Assembly (NCBI RefSeq): GCF_001695575.1
Contig: NZ_LUAX01000001.1
Coordinates: 1,736,001 to 1,800,000 of the forward strand
Reading direction: 5' to 3'
Origin: Vibrio europaeus
GTDB lineage: Bacteria > Pseudomonadota > Gammaproteobacteria > Enterobacterales > Vibrionaceae
DNA: 64,000 nt
Position numbers and translations under genes: made by a program
Notes under the pieces: model-generated
Database searches by the model: none
Told to the model about the DNA's origin: nothing
The model's input: the letters and a program-made list of their open reading frames with translations, nothing else
Part shown: piece by piece, positions 36,582-46,163 of the stretch
How positions within the stretch are numbered: the first letter of the stretch is position 1
How the letters are laid out: each line of letters starts with the position of its first letter

Positions 36582-36593
36582 TGACCTAGTCCA
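36582..36593. promoter_or_regulatory. Candidate operator, copy 2 (TGACCTAGTCCA)
   Basis: The twin of the motif at 36400, ending next to the ribosome site of the binding-protein gene. A bound repressor here would block transcription or elongation into the operon. Confidence 0.5.
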
Positions 36594-36607
36594 GAAGGAT
36601 GAAGACA

Positions 36608-37693
36608 ATGAAAACTTTGCTAAGTCGTTCCACTACTATTTCTGCAAAGAAAATGGCGCCAGCAGCACTGATCGTCACAACACTGTCAATGCCAGCAATG
36701 GCGAATGACGCAGACCTAGAAACACTGATTAAAGCCGCGCAAAAAGAAGGCGCTGTATACAGCGTAGGTATGCCAGACAGTTGGGCAAACTGGAAAGATA
36801 CATGGGTAGACTTGAAATCAAACTACGGTTTGAAGCATCAAGATACAGACATGAGTTCAGCACAAGAAATTGCTAAGTTCGAAGCAGAGAAGAAAAACGC
36901 CACCGCAGATATCGGTGACGTAGGTTTCGCCTTTGCACGCGTTGCCGTAAAGAAAGGCGTCACTCAACCATACAAACCAACAACGTGGAGCGATATTCCT
37001 GACTGGGCTAAAGATAAAGAGGGTCACTGGGCTTTAGCTTACACTGGCACCATTTCATTTATCGCCAACAACAATCTAGTGAAAGACGCCCCTAAATCTT
37101 GGGATGATCTACTACAAGGTGACTACAAAGTTACCGTTGGAGACGTAGGTGTTGCTGCACAAGCAAACAACGCCATTCTTGCTGCCGCTTTCGCTAATGG
37201 CGGTGACGAATCGAACCTAAAACCAGCCATCAAGTATTTTGCTCAGCTAGCCAAACAAGGTCGTTTGTCTTTTGCTGACGCTAACATGGCGAACCTTGAG
37301 AAAGGTGAAATTGAAGTTGCAATCATGTGGGATTTCAACGCTTTAAGCTATCGTGACCAAATCGATCGTCAACGTTTTACAGTTAACATTCCACAAGACG
37401 GTTCTGTAATTTCTGGTTACACCACCATCATCAATAAGTACGCGAAGAATCCGAATGCAGCCAAACTGGCTCGTGAATACATCTTTAGCGACCAAGGCCA
37501 AATCAACCTTGCTGAAGGCTATGCGCGCCCAATCCGCAGCAGCATTACCCTGCCCGAGTCTGTTCAGGCTAAGCTGATTGCCAATGATCAATACAATAAT
37601 GTACACCCAGTAACAGACTTCTCTGCATGGGAAAAATCAGCCCGTAAATTACCGCGCCAGTGGCAAGAAAACGTATTAATCCACCAGCAATAA
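36608..37693 (+). CDS. ABC transporter periplasmic substrate-binding protein (Fe3+/putrescine/phosphonate-type)
   Basis: A 361-residue exported binding protein; the signal peptide ends near PAMAND (residue about 33). The mature part has the class F fold shared by iron, spermidine/putrescine and 2-aminoethylphosphonate binders, with SAQEIAKFEAEKKNATADIG as a typical early block. The absence of the tyrosine pair seen in ferric-iron binders and the hydrolase genes downstream suggest an organic phosphorus ligand; this is an inference. The start is set at 36608, with AGAAGGA 9 bases upstream; the ATG at 36599 overlaps that site. First gene of a six-gene operon. Confidence 0.88.
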   Translation: MKTLLSRSTTISAKKMAPAALIVTTLSMPAMANDADLETLIKAAQKEGAVYSVGMPDSWANWKDTWVDLKSNYGLKHQDTDMSSAQEIAKFEAEKKNATADIGDVGFAFARVAVKKGVTQPYKPTTWSDIPDWAKDKEGHWALAYTGTISFIANNNLVKDAPKSWDDLLQGDYKVTVGDVGVAAQANNAILAAAFANGGDESNLKPAIKYFAQLAKQGRLSFADANMANLEKGEIEVAIMWDFNALSYRDQIDRQRFTVNIPQDGSVISGYTTIINKYAKNPNAAKLAREYIFSDQGQINLAEGYARPIRSSITLPESVQAKLIANDQYNNVHPVTDFSAWEKSARKLPRQWQENVLIHQQ

Positions 37694-37705
37694 GAGTCAG
37701 TTACC

Positions 37706-38530
37706 ATGAGCAATAAGGTTATCCTTGTTGTTTTAGATGGACTCAACTATCAGGTAGCCCGTGACTGCATGGGCTACCTAAATGGTCTTCTAGAACAACC
37801 CCATCCAAATCCAGCGATGCGCGCATCACTTTATCCAGTCCAAAGTGAGTTACCGTCGATGTCTCGCCCATTGTATGAATGCATTCTAACCGGTGTTCGC
37901 CCGGTAGAAAGTGGCATCGTCAACAATGATATCGTGCGCTTATCAAACCATGAATCAATCTTCAGTTTGGCAAAGGCACAAGGCAAAGTGACAGCTGCTG
38001 CCGCTTATCACTGGGTGAGTGAGCTCTATAATCGAGCACCGTTTAATCCAGTCACCGATCGCTTTACTCATGATGAATCGCTCAATATTCAGCACGGTTG
38101 TTTCTACCACTGGGACCACTACCCAGACGAAGCCCTATTTTTGGATGCAGAGCATTTACGTCGTACTCATCAACCCGACTTTCTGCTGATTCACCCAATG
38201 AACATCGATGATATGGGCCACAAGTACGGGCTAGATTCTCGCCAGTATCGCAATAGTGCTCGCGGTGCAGACATTATTCTTTCCAATTACATTGAGAATT
38301 GGTTGGCAGACGGCTATCAAGTTTTGATCACCAGTGACCATGGCATGAACAATGATCTATCTCATGGAGGCATATTGCCTGAAGAGCGCGAAGTGCCTCT
38401 GTTTGTGATTGGCACTCAGTTCACTCATCAAGAATGTCACGTTAAACAAACCGACCTTTGCGGACTTGTTTGTCAGCTATTAAACCTAGACCACACCAAG
38501 CCTTACACTCAGGAATTGTTAGCCTTATGA
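37706..38530 (+). CDS. Alkaline-phosphatase-superfamily hydrolase (phosphodiesterase or phosphonoacetate-hydrolase-like)
   Basis: A 274-residue cytosolic enzyme of the alkaline phosphatase/NPP superfamily. Metal and catalytic positions visible: D11 in VVLDGLN, the nucleophile position S53 in LPSMSRPLYECILTG (usually Thr in this place), D-x-x-x-H in NIDDMGHKYG, and TSDHGM plus SHGG near the end. The Asn that normally follows the nucleophile is Leu here. It should hydrolyse a phosphodiester, phosphonate or similar bond, with the substrate brought in by the surrounding transporter. There is no signal peptide, so it acts after import. The next gene overlaps by four bases. Confidence 0.85.
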   Translation: MSNKVILVVLDGLNYQVARDCMGYLNGLLEQPHPNPAMRASLYPVQSELPSMSRPLYECILTGVRPVESGIVNNDIVRLSNHESIFSLAKAQGKVTAAAAYHWVSELYNRAPFNPVTDRFTHDESLNIQHGCFYHWDHYPDEALFLDAEHLRRTHQPDFLLIHPMNIDDMGHKYGLDSRQYRNSARGADIILSNYIENWLADGYQVLITSDHGMNNDLSHGGILPEEREVPLFVIGTQFTHQECHVKQTDLCGLVCQLLNLDHTKPYTQELLAL

Positions 38531-39423
38531 GCAGTTCTGTTCTCACTCCAAGTTCGAGCCCATCGAACTCTGCAAAGCCGAAATCAATACGATGGCTGAG
38601 TCGCTATAAGCCGGCTCTTTGGTTGGCACCTTTTGCACTATTTTTCTATCTGTTTCAGCTAGCCCCGATGATTTGGGTCTTGATCAATAGTTTTATCTAT
38701 GACGATGAGTTTGCTTTCGATAACTACCTCGAAGTGCTCGACTCAGCATTTATGATGCAGGCATTTGGCAACAGCTTATGGTTAGCAGTTTGGTCAAGCG
38801 TTGTTGGGCTCGCGATTGCGACCTTATTGGTTTCTTCATTGCGCCGCGTTGACTGTAAAATTCGCGATGGTGTTATTGCCTTTACTAACATGAGCAGCAA
38901 CTTTGCTGGCGTACCACTCTCCTTTGCTTTCATCATTATCTTGGGGACAAACGGAGCCATTACCTTACTGCTCAAACAATACGGTTTGCTGAGTGATTTT
39001 GACCTATATGGAAAGTGGGGCTTACTGGCGATTTATATCTATTTTCAGATCCCACTCGCGGTGTTACTTCTCTACCCAGCGTTTGATGCATTAAGTGATG
39101 ATTGGCAAGCCGCTTCTGCACTGCTTGGGGCTCGCACCTCACAGTACTGGACAAAGGTCGCTCTGCCTGTCCTTTCTCCAGCCTTATTTGGCACCTTTAT
39201 CATCCTTGTCGCCAACGCGATTGGTGCCTACGCCAGTGTGTATGCGTTAACGTCGGGCAACTACAACGTTATTACCATTCGTATCGCAAGCTTGGTATCC
39301 GGTGACTTGTTCCTTGAGCCAAACCTAGCCGCTGCCATTTCCGTGATTCTTATGGCTTTGCTTGCCTTTATCACCGTCATCAACCAATGGCTCATTTCAA
39401 AAAGCTACGCAGGTAGGAAGTAA
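38527..39423 (+). CDS. ABC transporter permease (first)
   Basis: A 298-residue inner-membrane permease with about six helices and the BPD_transp_1 EAA-type loop (WQAASALLGARTSQYWTKVALPVL). The ATG overlaps the hydrolase stop (ATGA). A polar N-terminal tail of about 30 residues precedes the first helix. It pairs with the next permease as a heterodimer. Confidence 0.92.
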   Translation: MSSSVLTPSSSPSNSAKPKSIRWLSRYKPALWLAPFALFFYLFQLAPMIWVLINSFIYDDEFAFDNYLEVLDSAFMMQAFGNSLWLAVWSSVVGLAIATLLVSSLRRVDCKIRDGVIAFTNMSSNFAGVPLSFAFIIILGTNGAITLLLKQYGLLSDFDLYGKWGLLAIYIYFQIPLAVLLLYPAFDALSDDWQAASALLGARTSQYWTKVALPVLSPALFGTFIILVANAIGAYASVYALTSGNYNVITIRIASLVSGDLFLEPNLAAAISVILMALLAFITVINQWLISKSYAGRK

Positions 39424-40208
39424 TGCAAAACGTGAATACTCGATTCCATAAATCTGTGGTTTACACCATTGTAGGTATCATGTTGATTCCTATTTTGGCA
39501 ACCTTAGTTTACTCTCTCTCATCACGTTGGGGAGCAACTATTCTGCCAGACGGGTTTACTTTTGATTGGTACATCAAGCTACTGACTGACCCTCGCTTCT
39601 TGCAAGCATTTGGGCGTTCTCTGTTTATCTGTATCGCGGCGCTAGCGTTAAGCGTTGTTCTGATACTTCCTGCAATATTCGTGGTGTTTTATTACTTTCC
39701 TAAGCTCGACAAGCTAATGAATATCATGATTTTGCTTCCGTTTGCTGTACCACCAGTGGTCTCCTCTGTGGGCTTACTCCAGCTCTATGCAGATAGCGAC
39801 ATTTCACTGATCGGAACCCCGTGGATTTTGATTGGTACTTACTTCACTATCGCGCTGCCATTTATGTACCGCGCGATTTCGAACAGCTTCGAAGCAATTA
39901 ATCTGCATGACTTAATGGACGCAGCCCACCTACTAGGCGCTAGTACAAGCAAAGCATTCCTATTGATCATACTGCCAAATCTAAAGAAAGGCTTGATGGC
40001 TTCGCTATTCCTTTCATTCTCGTTCTTACTAGGAGAGTTTGTGTTCGCCAACATATTGGTCGGCACTCGCTACGAGACTTTACAAATTTACTTGTACAAC
40101 ATGCGCAGCACGAGCGGTCACTTTACCTCCGCATTAGTCATGACCTATTTCCTATTTATTTTCTTACTGACTTGGATGGCAAGTCGTTTCAGCCGAGGAG
40201 TCAAATAA
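39423..40208 (+). CDS. ABC transporter permease (second)
   Basis: A 261-residue permease of the PotC/PhnV-like type with six helices and the EAA loop LMDAAHLLGASTSKAFLLII. Start and previous stop overlap by one base (TAATG); its stop likewise overlaps the ATPase start. Second half of the translocation pore. Confidence 0.93.
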   Translation: MQNVNTRFHKSVVYTIVGIMLIPILATLVYSLSSRWGATILPDGFTFDWYIKLLTDPRFLQAFGRSLFICIAALALSVVLILPAIFVVFYYFPKLDKLMNIMILLPFAVPPVVSSVGLLQLYADSDISLIGTPWILIGTYFTIALPFMYRAISNSFEAINLHDLMDAAHLLGASTSKAFLLIILPNLKKGLMASLFLSFSFLLGEFVFANILVGTRYETLQIYLYNMRSTSGHFTSALVMTYFLFIFLLTWMASRFSRGVK

Positions 40209-41227
40209 TGAGTTACGTAACCGCAAATAACCTGACCAAGCGCTTTGGTGATAACACGGTTTTCGAACAGATTCAGTTCTCCATTGAGCAAGGTGAGTTC
40301 ATCACTTTGTTGGGCCCAAGTGGCTGTGGTAAGTCGACCTTGCTGCGTAGTCTCGCTGGGCTAAACCCAGTGGATGGCGGCGAGATTTGGGTTAATGGTG
40401 AAGAGATCACTCATCAAGTGCCACAAGAGCGTGGCATTGGCATGGTGTTTCAGTCATACGCATTATTTCCCAACATGACGGTTGAAGGCAATATCGCGTT
40501 TGGCTTAAAAATGAAGAAGCTCTGCAGTGACGAGATTCAGCGCGAGGTGGCTAAAGTTATCGAACTGGTTGAGTTAAAGGGCAAAGAAAAACACTACCCT
40601 CATCAACTTTCTGGCGGGCAGCGTCAACGTGTTGCGCTCGCTCGTGCTCTAGTCGTCAAGCCACGTATTTTACTCCTTGATGAGCCGCTCTCTGCACTCG
40701 ACGCTAAGATCCGTAAACATCTTCGCCAACAAATTCGTGACATTCAAAAAGAGATGAACCTAACCACTATTTTTGTTACTCACGACCAAGAAGAAGCGAT
40801 GATCATGTCGGATCGTATCTTCTTGATGAACAAAGGTGAGATTGTACAAGCGGGAACGCCAGAAGAGATTTACACTCACCCTGCCAACGAGTTTGTGGCA
40901 GGCTTTATGGGACATTACAACTTGGTCGACGCCAATAAAGCGAAGCAGCTATTCAACATAGACACGGAGTGGAAAGTCGCCGTTCGACCTGAGTCGATTT
41001 ACGTCAAAGAGCAAGGCCGAAAATACGGTAGTCATATCTCTGCGCCGCAGACTGGCACGATCAAAAACCATCAGTTGCTGGGCAATGTTATCCGCTACCA
41101 AGTAGAGGTTGATGAGTGTGAGCTCACCGTTGATTTACTCAATCGTTCATCAGAGCGTTTACTCGCCAACGGCAACCAACTAGAGCTGCTGTTTAACCTA
41201 AATGAAATTCAACCTGTGAGAGCCTAA
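40208..41227 (+). CDS. ABC transporter ATP-binding protein
   Basis: A 339-residue ATPase of the PotA/FbpC type. Walker A GPSGCGKST, signature LSGGQRQRVALARAL, Walker B ILLLDEPLSALD and the switch HD (THDQEEA) are all intact, and a C-terminal TOBE-like regulatory domain occupies about residues 255-339. The start at 40208 overlaps the permease stop; the upstream frame extension lies inside that permease gene. Confidence 0.95.
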   Translation: MSYVTANNLTKRFGDNTVFEQIQFSIEQGEFITLLGPSGCGKSTLLRSLAGLNPVDGGEIWVNGEEITHQVPQERGIGMVFQSYALFPNMTVEGNIAFGLKMKKLCSDEIQREVAKVIELVELKGKEKHYPHQLSGGQRQRVALARALVVKPRILLLDEPLSALDAKIRKHLRQQIRDIQKEMNLTTIFVTHDQEEAMIMSDRIFLMNKGEIVQAGTPEEIYTHPANEFVAGFMGHYNLVDANKAKQLFNIDTEWKVAVRPESIYVKEQGRKYGSHISAPQTGTIKNHQLLGNVIRYQVEVDECELTVDLLNRSSERLLANGNQLELLFNLNEIQPVRA

Positions 41228-41229
41228 CC

Positions 41230-41889
41230 ATGCCTAAACCTTTGTACGTTTTCGATCTAGACGAGACCCTAATCAATGCTGATTGTGCGATGATTTGGAA
41301 TGAGTTTATGGTTGACAAAGGTATCGCGACTGAGCCGAACTTCATCGAAGAAGACCGACGTTTAATGAGTTTGTATGCCGAAGGTAAGTTAGATATGCAA
41401 GACTATTTAACCTTCTCTATGGCACCGTTAGCTGACATGCCTGTTGAACAGGTTAATCTGTTGGTAGAAGAGTGTGTAAAAACTCGTATTCTAGATAAAC
41501 AGTTTCCTCAGTCTAAAACCTTAATCGAGCAGCTATCTCGTGATGGTATTGATATGCTGATTATCTCTGCCAGTGTCACATTCTTGGTTGAAGCGGTGGG
41601 GCGTCACTTAGGCATTCACACCGCACTTGGTATCGATCTCGTTTCAGAGGCCGATCATTACACCGCCAAGATACAAGGCGTACCAAGTTATCGTGAAGGC
41701 AAAGTCACTCGCTTAAAGCAGTGGTTAAAAGAACGTTCAGAGTCGTATTCTGAACTGCATTTTTTCACTGACTCAATCAATGACTTACCACTGTGCCAAT
41801 ACGCTGATTACGCGTATTTGGTCAATCCATGCCCTCGTTTAAAAGCACATGCGAACCAGCCGAACTGGACCATACTTAATTGGGGTTAA
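41230..41889 (+). CDS. HAD-IB family phosphatase (SerB-like)
   Basis: A 219-residue HAD-superfamily phosphatase. The nucleophile motif is DLDET (D9, D11), followed by a helical cap, motif II with serine in IISAS, and motif IV in FFTDSINDLPL. It should remove a phosphate group from a small monoester. It begins 2 bases after the ATPase stop and is the last gene of the operon, before a terminator. Next to the diesterase-like gene it suggests a two-step breakdown of an imported phosphorus compound. Confidence 0.9.
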   Translation: MPKPLYVFDLDETLINADCAMIWNEFMVDKGIATEPNFIEEDRRLMSLYAEGKLDMQDYLTFSMAPLADMPVEQVNLLVEECVKTRILDKQFPQSKTLIEQLSRDGIDMLIISASVTFLVEAVGRHLGIHTALGIDLVSEADHYTAKIQGVPSYREGKVTRLKQWLKERSESYSELHFFTDSINDLPLCQYADYAYLVNPCPRLKAHANQPNWTILNWG

Positions 41890-41935
41890 CGCCAAGGTTT
41901 TGCTTGAACACATCACAATGGACTAACCCAATCCC

Positions 41936-41964
41936 AAAAGAGCAACCTAGTGTTGCTCTTTTCT
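41936..41964 (+). terminator. Terminator of the transport/hydrolase operon
   Basis: AAAAGAGCAA pairs with TTGCTCTTTT across a 7-base loop and is followed by a short U-run broken by C. Confidence 0.72.
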
Positions 41965-42157
41965 CTCTCCTCTGCCAAACATTCACTAGGCAAAATCTAA
42001 ATACCAGTTTTCCTTTACTAAGTCGTATTTATTCAACTTTTTTAGCACAATCTCGTATAATTTTTATTCAACAATATAAAACCTTATCTTTCCTTGGTTG
42101 TTATTGAACAAGCAAAGCAGGATAATGTCGGGATCGGAATTTCTAAATTATATAACT

Positions 42158-42739
42158 ATGACCGAATATCTTTTGTTGTTGGTCGGCACTGTGCTGGTCA
42201 ACAACTTTGTACTGGTGAAGTTTCTGGGCTTATGTCCATTTATGGGTGTTTCTAAAAAACTAGAAACCGCTATAGGAATGGGGTTAGCGACAACGTTCGT
42301 TTTGACCTTAGCATCCGTGTGCGCCTATCTCGTAGAGAACTACATTTTAGACCCACTCAACCTGCAATACTTGCGCACCATGAGTTTTATTCTGGTGATC
42401 GCGGTTGTGGTTCAATTTACAGAGATGGTAGTACATAAAACTAGCCCGACTCTGTATCGCCTATTGGGTATTTTCCTTCCCCTGATCACCACTAACTGTG
42501 CTGTTCTGGGTGTAGCGCTACTTAACATTAACGAAAACCATAACTTTATCGAATCGATCATCTATGGTTTCGGTGCGGCTGTTGGCTTCTCATTGGTGCT
42601 GGTGTTATTTGCCTCTATGCGTGAGCGCCTTGCTGCTGCTGACGTCCCTATGCCATTCAAAGGTGCATCTATTGCGATGATCACCGCTGGATTAATGTCT
42701 CTAGCATTCATGGGCTTTACTGGTTTGGTGAAACTGTAA
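42158..42739 (+). CDS. rsxA: Electron transport complex subunit RsxA
   Basis: A 193-residue inner-membrane subunit with six helices, part of the Rsx/Rnf complex that passes electrons between NADH and a low-potential carrier, keeping SoxR reduced in E. coli. The first residues [16 protein letters not shown] and the block [13 protein letters not shown] are standard; the start at 42158 is set by that homology, as the upstream in-frame ATG codons at 42098 and 42125 add unrelated residues. First gene of rsxABCDGE. Confidence 0.96.
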   Translation: MTEYLLLLVGTVLVNNFVLVKFLGLCPFMGVSKKLETAIGMGLATTFVLTLASVCAYLVENYILDPLNLQYLRTMSFILVIAVVVQFTEMVVHKTSPTLYRLLGIFLPLITTNCAVLGVALLNINENHNFIESIIYGFGAAVGFSLVLVLFASMRERLAAADVPMPFKGASIAMITAGLMSLAFMGFTGLVKL

Positions 42740-43323
42740 TGAGCTCAATAGTAATCGCAATTATCGCCATCGCGGCTCTCGCCGCTATTTTCGGTGCGAT
42801 CCTTGGTTTCGCTTCAATTCGCTTTAAAGTTGAAGCGGATCCTATTGTTGATCAAATCGACAGTATTCTACCGCAAACCCAATGTGGTCAATGTGGTTAC
42901 CCCGGATGCAGACCATACGCTGAAGCTATCGCCAATGGTGATGAAATAAACAAATGTCCCCCGGGTGGTCAGGCAACAATCGAAAAGCTTGCAGACCTAA
43001 TGGGAGTCGAAGCAACAGACTCGGCACACGACCTTGAAAACGCAGTAAAAACCGTCGCATTTATCCACGAAGATATGTGTATTGGCTGTACTAAGTGTAT
43101 TCAAGCCTGTCCAGTAGACGCCATTGTGGGTGGGACAAAAGCACTTCATACCGTGATTAAGGACGAATGTACTGGGTGTGATTTATGTGTTGCTCCTTGC
43201 CCAACTGACTGTATTGAAATGATTCCTGTAGAAACCACTACAGCGAGCTGGAAGTGGCAGATGGACGCCATTCCTGTTGTTGATATTACCGATTCTGCCG
43301 TCAAGCAGAATAGCGGGAGTTAA
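42739..43323 (+). CDS. rsxB: Electron transport complex subunit RsxB
   Basis: A 194-residue ferredoxin-like subunit with an N-terminal membrane helix, a four-cysteine Fe-S motif [16 protein letters not shown], and two [4Fe-4S] motifs, [16 protein letters not shown] and [16 protein letters not shown]. Its start overlaps the rsxA stop by one base. Confidence 0.96.
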   Translation: MSSIVIAIIAIAALAAIFGAILGFASIRFKVEADPIVDQIDSILPQTQCGQCGYPGCRPYAEAIANGDEINKCPPGGQATIEKLADLMGVEATDSAHDLENAVKTVAFIHEDMCIGCTKCIQACPVDAIVGGTKALHTVIKDECTGCDLCVAPCPTDCIEMIPVETTTASWKWQMDAIPVVDITDSAVKQNSGS

Positions 43324-43331
43324 GGACTGGT

Positions 43332-46163
43332 ATGCTGTCATTAATCGAACAAATCAAAACTGGCTCCTTGTGGACTTTCCCTGGTGGTGTTCATCCAGTT
43401 GAAAACAAATCTCAGTCGGTCAGTCATGCGCTTTCGCGCGCGGCTATTGCCGAAGAAATTGTCCTGCCGGTCAAACAACACATTGGTAAGCCTGGCACCA
43501 TTACGGTTGAAGTTGGCGAGCAAGTACTTAAAGGTCAGTCACTGACTAAGTACGACACTAGCTTTATGCTGCCTGTCCATGCGCCAACATCAGGCACTGT
43601 GGTTGCTATTGAACCAAGAACCACTGCTCACCCTTCTGGTTTAAGTGAAACCTGTATTGTCATTAAGCCTGATATGGCCGATAACTGGATCGAACGCGAT
43701 GGCTGGTCTAATTGTACTGAGCGCACCCCTGACGAGCTGATTGAAAAGATTCGCCAAGCAGGTGTATCCGGTATGGGTGGCGCAGGTTTCCCAACGGCGA
43801 AGAAAATTCAATCGGGTCTGGCAAGAACAGAGATTCTGATCATCAACGCTGCAGAATGTGAACCCTACATTACTGCCGACGATATGTTGATGCGTGAACA
43901 TGCCGAGGAGATCATTCAAGGGATAGAGATCGTTGAGCATATCCTCAAACCGAAACTAACGGTTATTGGCATTGAAGATAACAAACCTGAAGCAGTCAAA
44001 GCGCTACAACAAGCCGCCGAGCACAAAGACATTGTCATCCGTGTTATCCCGACTAAATACCCTTCAGGTGGTGAGAAGCAGCTGATAAAAATCCTGACCA
44101 ACAAAGAAGTCCCGAACGGCGGTATTCCTGCAGATATCGGGATATTGGTGCAAAACGTTGGCTCATTGCATGCGATCAAACGAGCGGTTTGCGATGGCGA
44201 ACCACTGTTAGAACGCATCGTAACTTTAACCGGTGATACCTTTAAACAGCCAAGAAACGTTTGGGCCCTACTTGGTACACCAGTGCAGGCTCTATTGGAT
44301 GAGTTTAGTTACAAAGCAGATAAGAAATTACCGCGCCTAATTATGGGCGGCCCTATGATGGGCTTCACTCTACCTCATGCGCAGGTACCAATCACCAAGA
44401 CGTCTAACTGTATTCTGGCTCCCACTCGCAAAGAGATTTCACCGAATCAATATGAAATGGCGTGTATCCGCTGCGGTCAATGTGCCGAAGCCTGCCCTGC
44501 CTCTCTTCTCCCTCAGCAACTGGTTTGGCATGCCAAAGCAGAAGAACTTGATAAATGTGAAGAGCTGAACATTAAAGATTGTATTGAATGTGGGGCTTGT
44601 GCATTCGTTTGTCCAAGTGAAATTCCCTTGGTTCAATACTATCGCCAAGCGAAAGCTGAAATTCGTACTCGTAAAGAAGAAGCGGAAGCAGCAGAACGTG
44701 CGAAGATTCGTTTTGAAGAGAAGAATGCTCGTTTAGAACGAGATAAAGCCGCCCGAGAAAATCGCTTTAAGAAAGCCGCTGATGACCGCCGTAAAGAGAT
44801 AAAATCTTCTGGTGGCGATGATGCGATTGCAGCCGCTATTGCGCGAGTTAAGGCACAAAAAGCCCAACCCGCCACAGAAGAGAAAGCCGTTAAACCTGCT
44901 GTTGCTGCAGCAATTGCAAGAGCAAAGGCGAAACAGGCACAAGCCATGCAAAGCGGCCAAGCTGAACCTGATAACAGTGAAATGGCCAAGCTGCGTGAAG
45001 AGCGTAAACGTCAAGCGAGAGAGCGCAAAGCAGAGAAAGCCCTGCAACCTGAACACACGCCAGCAGAAGACAAAAAGGATGCCGTTGCTGCTGCGATAGC
45101 GCGAGCCAAAGCGAAAAAAGCGGAGCAAGCAGGCTCTGACAGCGCTCAAGGATCCGCTACAGATAAAAAAGCTGCGGTCGCTGCAGCAATAGCCCGAGCT
45201 AAAGCGAAGAAAGCGCAAACAGAAGAAACTGACCAAGCGCCACCAGCGGGAGATAAGAAAGCAGCTGTTGCTGCCGCTATTGCACGAGCAAAAGCACGTA
45301 AAGCCAAGCAGCAAACTCAATCTGAGCCTGCTAAGCAAACACCTGCTGCAGAAACAACAAACGAAGATCCTAAAAAAGCTGCAGTCGCCGCTGCTATCGC
45401 ACGAGCAAAAGCACGTAAAGCCGAGCAACAAACCCAATCTGAGCCTATTGAACAAACGCCTGCTGCAGAAGCAACTGACGAAGATCCGAAGAAAGCTGCC
45501 GTTGCTGCTGCTATTGCACGAGCAAAAGCACGTAAAGCCGAGCAACAAACCCAATCTGAGCCTATTGAACAAACGCCTGCTGCAGAAGCAACTGACGAAG
45601 ATCCGAAGAAAGCTGCCGTTGCTGCTGCTATTGCACGAGCCAAAGCACGTAAAGCCGAGCAGCACGCTCAATCTGAGCCTGTTGAACAAGCGCCTACTGC
45701 AGAAGCAACTGACGAAGATCCAAAGAAAGCTGCCGTTGCGGCTGCTATTGCAAGAGCAAAAGCACGTAAAGCCGAGCAGCAAGCTCAATCTGAGCCTGTA
45801 GAACAAGCGCCTGCTGCAGAAACAACTGACGAAGACCCTAAGAAAGCCGCCGTTGCTGCCGCTGTTGCAAGAGCGAAAACACGCAAAGCCAAGCAGCAAG
45901 AGCAATCTGAGCCTGTTGAACAGGCGCCTGCTGCAGAAACAACTGAGGAAGATCCTAAGAAAGCCGCAGTCGCTGCCGCTATTGCACGAGCGAAGGCACG
46001 CAAAGCCAAGCAGCAAGAGCAATCTGAACCTGTTGAACAAGCGCCAGCTGCAGAAACAACTGAGGAAGATCCGAAGAAAGCCGCAGTCGCCGCTGCTATT
46101 GCACGAGCGAAAGCACGTAAAGCAGAAAAAGAACAACAAAAACAATTTGAGGAGAAAGAGTAG
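43332..46163 (+). CDS. rsxC: Electron transport complex subunit RsxC with repeat tail
   Basis: A 943-residue peripheral subunit. The first 450 residues are the conserved core: the NADH/FMN part with GAGFPTAKK and [11 protein letters not shown], then two [4Fe-4S] motifs, [12 protein letters not shown] and [13 protein letters not shown] long charged helix (about 440-510) leads into a C-terminal tail with eleven or twelve copies of [12 protein letters not shown], seven of them in 39-residue units rich in Glu, Gln and Pro. The tail is far longer than in E. coli RsxC (740 residues), although Vibrio RsxC tails are known to vary. It may be a flexible linker or a docking arm. Confidence 0.95.
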   Translation: MLSLIEQIKTGSLWTFPGGVHPVENKSQSVSHALSRAAIAEEIVLPVKQHIGKPGTITVEVGEQVLKGQSLTKYDTSFMLPVHAPTSGTVVAIEPRTTAHPSGLSETCIVIKPDMADNWIERDGWSNCTERTPDELIEKIRQAGVSGMGGAGFPTAKKIQSGLARTEILIINAAECEPYITADDMLMREHAEEIIQGIEIVEHILKPKLTVIGIEDNKPEAVKALQQAAEHKDIVIRVIPTKYPSGGEKQLIKILTNKEVPNGGIPADIGILVQNVGSLHAIKRAVCDGEPLLERIVTLTGDTFKQPRNVWALLGTPVQALLDEFSYKADKKLPRLIMGGPMMGFTLPHAQVPITKTSNCILAPTRKEISPNQYEMACIRCGQCAEACPASLLPQQLVWHAKAEELDKCEELNIKDCIECGACAFVCPSEIPLVQYYRQAKAEIRTRKEEAEAAERAKIRFEEKNARLERDKAARENRFKKAADDRRKEIKSSGGDDAIAAAIARVKAQKAQPATEEKAVKPAVAAAIARAKAKQAQAMQSGQAEPDNSEMAKLREERKRQARERKAEKALQPEHTPAEDKKDAVAAAIARAKAKKAEQAGSDSAQGSATDKKAAVAAAIARAKAKKAQTEETDQAPPAGDKKAAVAAAIARAKARKAKQQTQSEPAKQTPAAETTNEDPKKAAVAAAIARAKARKAEQQTQSEPIEQTPAAEATDEDPKKAAVAAAIARAKARKAEQQTQSEPIEQTPAAEATDEDPKKAAVAAAIARAKARKAEQHAQSEPVEQAPTAEATDEDPKKAAVAAAIARAKARKAEQQAQSEPVEQAPAAETTDEDPKKAAVAAAVARAKTRKAKQQEQSEPVEQAPAAETTEEDPKKAAVAAAIARAKARKAKQQEQSEPVEQAPAAETTEEDPKKAAVAAAIARAKARKAEKEQQKQFEEKE
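45255..46160 (+). repeat. 117-base tandem repeats inside rsxC
   Basis: Seven full 117-base units (starting at 45255, 45372, 45489, 45606, 45723, 45840 and 45957) and a partial eighth at 46074. Units two and three (45372-45605) code for identical 39-residue blocks and are almost identical in bases, pointing to recent duplication. Earlier, shorter and more diverged units run back to about 44815. Confidence 0.95.

Noticed and set aside
35473-41964. tRNA-Asn as the attachment site of an integrated island
   Set aside because: I found no copy of the tRNA 3' end after the operon and no integrase, so an integrative element is not supported.
44733-46145. A 470-residue open frame antisense to rsxC
   Set aside because: It mirrors the 117-base repeats in another frame (Cys-, Phe- and Leu-rich repeats) and has no family features; it exists because the rsxC repeats lack stops in that frame.
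45255-46160. Regular repeats considered as a CRISPR array
   Set aside because: The repeats are 117 bases, in frame, with no unique spacers, and code for part of RsxC.
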